A stretch of DNA of 9,918 nt from Muribaculaceae bacterium. Its GTDB lineage: Bacteria > Bacteroidota > Bacteroidia > Bacteroidales > Muribaculaceae. This document shows, piece by piece, positions 6,838 to 9,918 of this stretch. How positions within the stretch are numbered: position 1 is the stretch's first letter; each line of letters starts with the position of its first letter. Position numbers and translations under genes: made by a program. The DNA is taken from positions 1-9,918 of the forward strand of contig JAKSMA010000072.1 in NCBI GenBank assembly GCA_024400895.1, given 5' to 3'. Below the pieces are notes generated by a model. That model saw nothing but the letters and a program-made list of their open reading frames with translations, did not search any database and had not been told where the DNA came from.

Positions 6838-6847
6838 ATTACTTTTG
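6817..6847 (+). promoter_or_regulatory. Promoter of the ATPase gene, containing repeat copy 4
   Basis: TTTG at 6817-6820 and TACTTTTG at 6840-6847 match the Bacteroidetes -33 and -7 consensus with exactly 19 bp between them. Transcription would start near 6853-6855, about 15 bases before ATG 6869. Repeat copy 4 (6819-6837) fills the gap between the two elements, so anything bound to it would compete with, or position, RNA polymerase. Confidence 0.65.
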
Positions 6848-6868
6848 TACTCAGTAAATGAAACAATT

Positions 6869-8167
6869 ATGGTTGATGAGAAGATAATATTGCAAGTTCT
6901 GTCGGAACAACAAGAGGAAATCAAGAACTATAAACTACAAAAATGGGTGGCTCGCAAGGAGGAATCTTTGTTTGAATTCGACAGTTCTCAAGCTCAGGTT
7001 GTGATAGGGGTGAGGCGTAGTGGCAAGTCAACGCTGTGTCATAAAGTGCTAAAAGAGCGCGGAGTGCGATATGCTTATGTTAATCTTGATGATGATCGGT
7101 TAGTAAATGTGCAAACAGAAGATTTAAACACGGTCTTGTCGTGTGTTTATCAGTTGTATGGGACGGATATTCCTTATCTGTTTCTTGATGAAATACAAGA
7201 TGTGGATGGTTGGTATCTGTTTGTCAATCGCTTGTTGCGCACCGATTTGCACATTTTTGTCACTGGTAGTAATGCCAAGTTGCTTAGTGGCGAATTGGCA
7301 ACACATCTTACTGGGCGTTACAACGAAATTCGTCTTTATCCATTTTCGTTTGCTGAATATTGCTCATTCCATAAGGTCGACATCAATGGCCTAACCACAA
7401 AAGCAGATGCCGAAAGAAAGGCTGCTTTTATGGATTATATAAACAACGGAGGCTTTCCTGAAATGCAAAATATGCGCAACAAGCGAGGATATGTTGAAAG
7501 CCTGATTGAGGCCGTGCTGCTAAAGGATATCCAAAGACGTTTTAAAATTCGCAATGTAGAATCTTTGCGAAAGATAGCCCATCACCTGATTAGCAACTCT
7601 TGCCAGATTGTAAATTATGAGGGGATGGTCGGCACATTTGGCCTTACAGACAAAACCTTGCAGAAGTATGTCTCGTATTTGCAACAGGCTTTTCTCGTAC
7701 AGTTGCTCACCAAACATTCCTTTAAAAGTAAAGAACGCGTGCGAGGCTCCAAGGCCTATGTTATAGATTCTGGTTTGCTGAATAATCGGGGGAATTCTAT
7801 GGCAGCAGAAAATATCGGATGGCGATTGGAGAATGTTGTATATATTGAACTGCTGAGGCGCTGTGCCAATGAATTCATGGATGTCTATTATTACAAGCCT
7901 CGTGCAAGCAAAAAGGAAGTTGATTTCGTAGTCTGCGACAAAAATAAAGCTTACCAACTGATACAAGTTGCTTATGACATAGCCGCAGAAAAGACTTATA
8001 AACGCGAAATATCGTCTCTTGTGGCCGCATCATCGGTGTTAAACGGCGACAATCTTTTGTTGATAGCGTTAGCGGAGAGTCGTGATGTTGAGTTCGCCGG
8101 TAAGACCATTCATATCAAATCTATTTATGATTGGCTACTAAACCCAGAAAGTTCATTGATACAATGA
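6869..8167 (+). CDS. AAA_14 / DUF4143 family ATP-binding protein
   Basis: A 432-residue protein. The frame is open eight codons further to a TTG at 6845, but that lies inside the -7 box, so ATG 6869 is used. Residues about 42-165 are the AAA_14 ATPase: Walker A GVRRSGKST (47-55), Walker B YLFLDEIQ (103-110), sensor-like FVTGSN (130-135). Residues about 215-395 match DUF4143, whose C-terminal part resembles PD-(D/E)XK nucleases: an acidic ENVVYIELL helix (321-329), KEVDFVV (349-355) and LIQVAYD (364-370), with Gln where many nucleases have Glu. The family is abundant and often strain-variable in Bacteroidales; its biological role is not established. The gene looks more A+T-rich than its neighbours and stands alone, which suggests acquisition. 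Its start is controlled by a promoter embedded in a repeat array. Confidence 0.9.
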   Translation: MVDEKIILQVLSEQQEEIKNYKLQKWVARKEESLFEFDSSQAQVVIGVRRSGKSTLCHKVLKERGVRYAYVNLDDDRLVNVQTEDLNTVLSCVYQLYGTDIPYLFLDEIQDVDGWYLFVNRLLRTDLHIFVTGSNAKLLSGELATHLTGRYNEIRLYPFSFAEYCSFHKVDINGLTTKADAERKAAFMDYINNGGFPEMQNMRNKRGYVESLIEAVLLKDIQRRFKIRNVESLRKIAHHLISNSCQIVNYEGMVGTFGLTDKTLQKYVSYLQQAFLVQLLTKHSFKSKERVRGSKAYVIDSGLLNNRGNSMAAENIGWRLENVVYIELLRRCANEFMDVYYYKPRASKKEVDFVVCDKNKAYQLIQVAYDIAAEKTYKREISSLVAASSVLNGDNLLLIALAESRDVEFAGKTIHIKSIYDWLLNPESSLIQ

Positions 8168-8209
8168 CAGAGTGAAAACCTAAATGATTTTTGGGGGGAT
8201 ATGAAATAG

Positions 8210-8241
8210 GAATCGGGGCATTTGTGCAAATGTCCCGATTC
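8210..8241. terminator. Hairpin between the convergent ATPase and tonB-like genes
   Basis: Bases 8210-8223 pair with 8228-8241 in a 14-bp stem with one G-T wobble (8218/8233) and a GTGC loop. Neither side has a proper T-run (TGTGTGTAT on the plus side, a short broken T stretch on the minus side). Its place between two converging genes suggests a bidirectional transcription barrier or 3-prime-end stabiliser rather than a canonical intrinsic terminator. Confidence 0.55.
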
Positions 8242-8270
8242 TGTGTGTATAGGGTTTGTGTTATTGTTCG

Positions 8271-9107
8271 TTATTTGAATCGCCAGGTGATGGTGCCGTC
8301 ACCGTTGGTGGTGCGGTTGGTTGGCACAGAGAAGCGACTCTTGAGCGATTCTCGTTCGCAATATGCGCGCACTTCTTGATGCTTCCATGCCTCGCCTGTG
8401 CCGCTTACGGCTTTTGCCGAAATCACATTACCACGAGGATTGACGGTCACTTTCACCGTTACAGAGCCTTCATAGCGGCTGTGTGGACGTCCCCAGTATG
8501 ACCCGGTGTAACCTACGAGCCCAGAGCCGATGGTGCCATGACCTTCCACATCGCCAGTAGAAGAGCCGCCGTCGGGAGTGCCTTGGGTCTTGCCGCTACC
8601 GGTGCCTTTGCCAAACGCATTTTTCATACGCTTGTCGGTTTCCGATTCTTGCGAAGCGGCACCTTGGCTACGCTGGTTGGCCGCTTTTGCATCTGGCTTT
8701 GGATTCGGTTTCGAAGAACCGGTCTGCTTCTTTGGCTCGTCTTTTTTCTCCTCCTTCACCTTCACTTTCATTGGCGAAGGCTTGTCGGTGGTGATATTCT
8801 TTGGTGGTTCTGGAGCCACCTTGCCAGCGTTTTGCAACTCATCGCCCTCTGGTTGGTCGTTCGTTTCCGTGTTTTCGGAAGTTTGAGGCTCGTTTTGGTC
8901 GTTAGAGTCGCTTTCTGTTGGCTCGGGAGTATCACCAAGTTTTGCGAGCATTTCGCCACCAGGATCTTCCATCATTGTGACATAGGGGTGCTCTTGTGGC
9001 GGAACTTCCACGCCCGGGAGGACATAGTAGAACATAAAGAGCAGCACAGCCAATGTGATGATGGCAGTGATGACGGCGCTTATTATTTTATTTTTTCTCT
9101 CGTTCAT
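8271..9107 (-). CDS. TonB/TolA-like energy transducer
   Basis: A 278-residue protein with the three-part build of TonB: a short cytoplasmic N-terminus, one membrane anchor (about residues 8-30, IISAVITAIITLAVLLFMFYYVL), a long charged and Pro/Lys/Glu/Ser-rich periplasmic linker (about 31-185), and a C-terminal domain of about 80 residues (YEGSVTVKVTVNPRGNV at 212-228, ending GTITWRFK). With ExbB and ExbD it would carry proton-motive force to outer-membrane receptors. Its ATG overlaps the exbD stop codon in an ATGA arrangement, so translation is probably coupled. The YP motif usually found before the EG of TonB_C is not evident; the equivalent stretch is YWGRPHSRYEG. A TolA-like role with a TolQR-type pair is therefore a real alternative, and no symbol is assigned. 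Confidence 0.8.
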   Translation of the reverse strand: MNERKNKIISAVITAIITLAVLLFMFYYVLPGVEVPPQEHPYVTMMEDPGGEMLAKLGDTPEPTESDSNDQNEPQTSENTETNDQPEGDELQNAGKVAPEPPKNITTDKPSPMKVKVKEEKKDEPKKQTGSSKPNPKPDAKAANQRSQGAASQESETDKRMKNAFGKGTGSGKTQGTPDGGSSTGDVEGHGTIGSGLVGYTGSYWGRPHSRYEGSVTVKVTVNPRGNVISAKAVSGTGEAWKHQEVRAYCERESLKSRFSVPTNRTTNGDGTITWRFK

Positions 9108-9625
9108 TGATTGGGTTCTGTGGCAGCTGGAGCCTCGGTGGCGGCTGCTGGTTGCGTTTGCGTTTCGTCTTGAACGGGGGCTTCGCCTTCGGCTGTAGTG
9201 GACGATGGCTTGGTGGCAAGCACCACTTTAAGGCCCACTTTTGCACCCATGTCAAGGATTTCAACGATTTTTCCGTAGGAAACGGCCTCATCGGCGTGGA
9301 GTGCCACAAACTGGTGCTCTCCATCGCTGCCGTTCTTCACGCTTTGCATAAAACCCTGAAGCTGTGTAGCGTCGACAGGGCGTGCGGTGCCTTCGTTAAG
9401 CGAATCAGCCTCAGTCACCCACACTTGTTGCAGGCTGTCGATGTAGATTCGGCTCGATGGCTTCAGCTGTGTGGTTTGGCTGCTTTGTGGCAGATTCACT
9501 TCAAGTGCCGACGGAAACACGAATGTCGACGTCACCATGAAGAAAATCAGAAGCAGGAACACCACGTCGGTCATCGACGACATGCTGAACGCACTTTGAG
9601 TTTCGTGTTGTCGTTTTAATGCCAT
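9104..9625 (-). CDS. exbD: ExbD/TolR family biopolymer transport protein
   Basis: A 173-residue protein. A short cytoplasmic N-terminus leads into a single transmembrane helix (about 18-37) with the family's key acidic residue Asp20 in SSMTDVVFLLLIFFMV, which carries protons within the ExbB channel. The periplasmic domain runs to about 138 (LHADEAVSYGKIVEILDMGAKVGL resembles the conserved ExbD/TolR segment). Residues about 140-173 form an Ala/Pro/Gln/Thr/Glu-rich tail, making the protein longer than the roughly 140 residues usual for ExbD. It starts 19 bases after the exbB stop and overlaps the tonB-like start by 4 bases, so the three form one operon. TolR is the alternative name; the neighbouring TonB-like gene slightly favours ExbD. 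Confidence 0.88.
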   Translation of the reverse strand: MALKRQHETQSAFSMSSMTDVVFLLLIFFMVTSTFVFPSALEVNLPQSSQTTQLKPSSRIYIDSLQQVWVTEADSLNEGTARPVDATQLQGFMQSVKNGSDGEHQFVALHADEAVSYGKIVEILDMGAKVGLKVVLATKPSSTTAEGEAPVQDETQTQPAAATEAPAATEPNQ

Positions 9626-9644
9626 TTTCTCTGATGCTTAGCGT

Positions 9645-9918
9645 TTATTTTGCGGGTTCGTTGAGCAAGTCCATGAATTCCATGGTGCTGTTTTCGAGTT
9701 TGTTCATCACCTTCTTCACACGGCTTGAAAGGAAGTTGTAGGCAAACATAGCGATAATACCCACAATCAAACCAGCCACAGTGGTGACGAGCGCTTCGTA
9801 GATACCTTGAGAAAGCACGGTGACATTAGCGCTTGAGCCAGCACCGGCAAGTGCCATGAAGGCTTGAACCATACCAGTAACGGTGCCCAAGAATCCAATC
9901 ATTGGAGCGCCAGCTGCG
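9645..9918 (-). CDS. exbB: MotA/TolQ/ExbB family proton channel (C-terminal part)
   Basis: Ninety codons are visible before the TAA at 9645-9647; the frame stays open through the right edge, where it reads AAGAPMIGFLGTVTGM, so the ATG at 9902 is internal and not the start. The visible part holds the signature GFLGTVTGMVQAF and the last two membrane helices (one beginning at the signature, the second EALVTTVAGLIVGIIAMFAYNFL), then a short cytoplasmic tail (SSRVKKVMNKLENSTMEFMDLLNE). ExbB forms the pentameric inner-membrane channel that couples proton flow to ExbD and TonB. It is the first visible gene of the operon; the promoter lies outside the window. TolQ is the alternative. Confidence 0.9.
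   Translation of the reverse strand, partial: AAGAPMIGFLGTVTGMVQAFMALAGAGSSANVTVLSQGIYEALVTTVAGLIVGIIAMFAYNFLSSRVKKVMNKLENSTMEFMDLLNEPAK

Noticed and set aside
6597..6857. An open frame across the repeat array encoding FIGV/LSEF-type repeated peptide
   Set aside because: It starts inside the hydrolase gene in another frame, the 32-bp spacing changes the reading frame between copies 2 and 3, and it has no start signal. The repetition comes from the DNA repeats.
9645..9902. A complete small ExbB-like gene starting at ATG 9902
   Set aside because: The frame continues without a stop to the right edge and the upstream residues (AAGAP) fit the ExbB family, so this is the end of a longer gene cut by the window.

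Overview
The window looks like a chromosomal segment from an anaerobic Bacteroidetes, order Bacteroidales (Prevotellaceae- or Muribaculaceae-like; I cannot decide between them by eye). Three things point there. A PorZ-type protein carries a type IX secretion C-terminal domain. Several gene starts are preceded by the Bacteroidetes -7 motif TAnnTTTG rather than a sigma70 box. Recognisable Shine-Dalgarno sequences are scarce.

Layout, left to right: the last 20 codons of an unidentified plus-strand gene, followed by two consecutive intrinsic terminators (80-147); an Lrp/AsnC-family regulator with its own promoter and terminator (about 254-891); porZ, a component of the T9SS cell-surface attachment complex (1018-3333), with a terminator and some short repeats behind it; dnaX on the minus strand, convergent with porZ (3481-5298); a secreted alpha/beta hydrolase divergent from dnaX (5383-6699); an array of four direct repeats that runs into the promoter of the next gene (6711-6847); an AAA_14/DUF4143 ATPase (6869-8167); a convergent hairpin (8210-8241); and a minus-strand exbB-exbD-tonB-like operon that enters from the right edge and ends at 8271.

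Most of the genes are housekeeping or cell-envelope functions: replication clamp loading, T9SS cargo attachment, and proton-motive-force energisation of the outer membrane. The part that looks accessory is the lone ATPase with its repeat array. Four 19-bp copies close to TGTATTTTATCGGAGTTTG are spaced 33, 32 and 33 bp apart, each preceded by an A-run. The last copy lies between the -33 and -7 promoter elements of the ATPase gene. This is the best candidate in the window for an undescribed regulatory arrangement. No tRNA, rRNA, CRISPR array, insertion sequence or replication origin was seen. No gene-free stretch exceeds 300 bases; the longest (65-342) holds two terminators, a candidate dyad operator and the lrp promoter.
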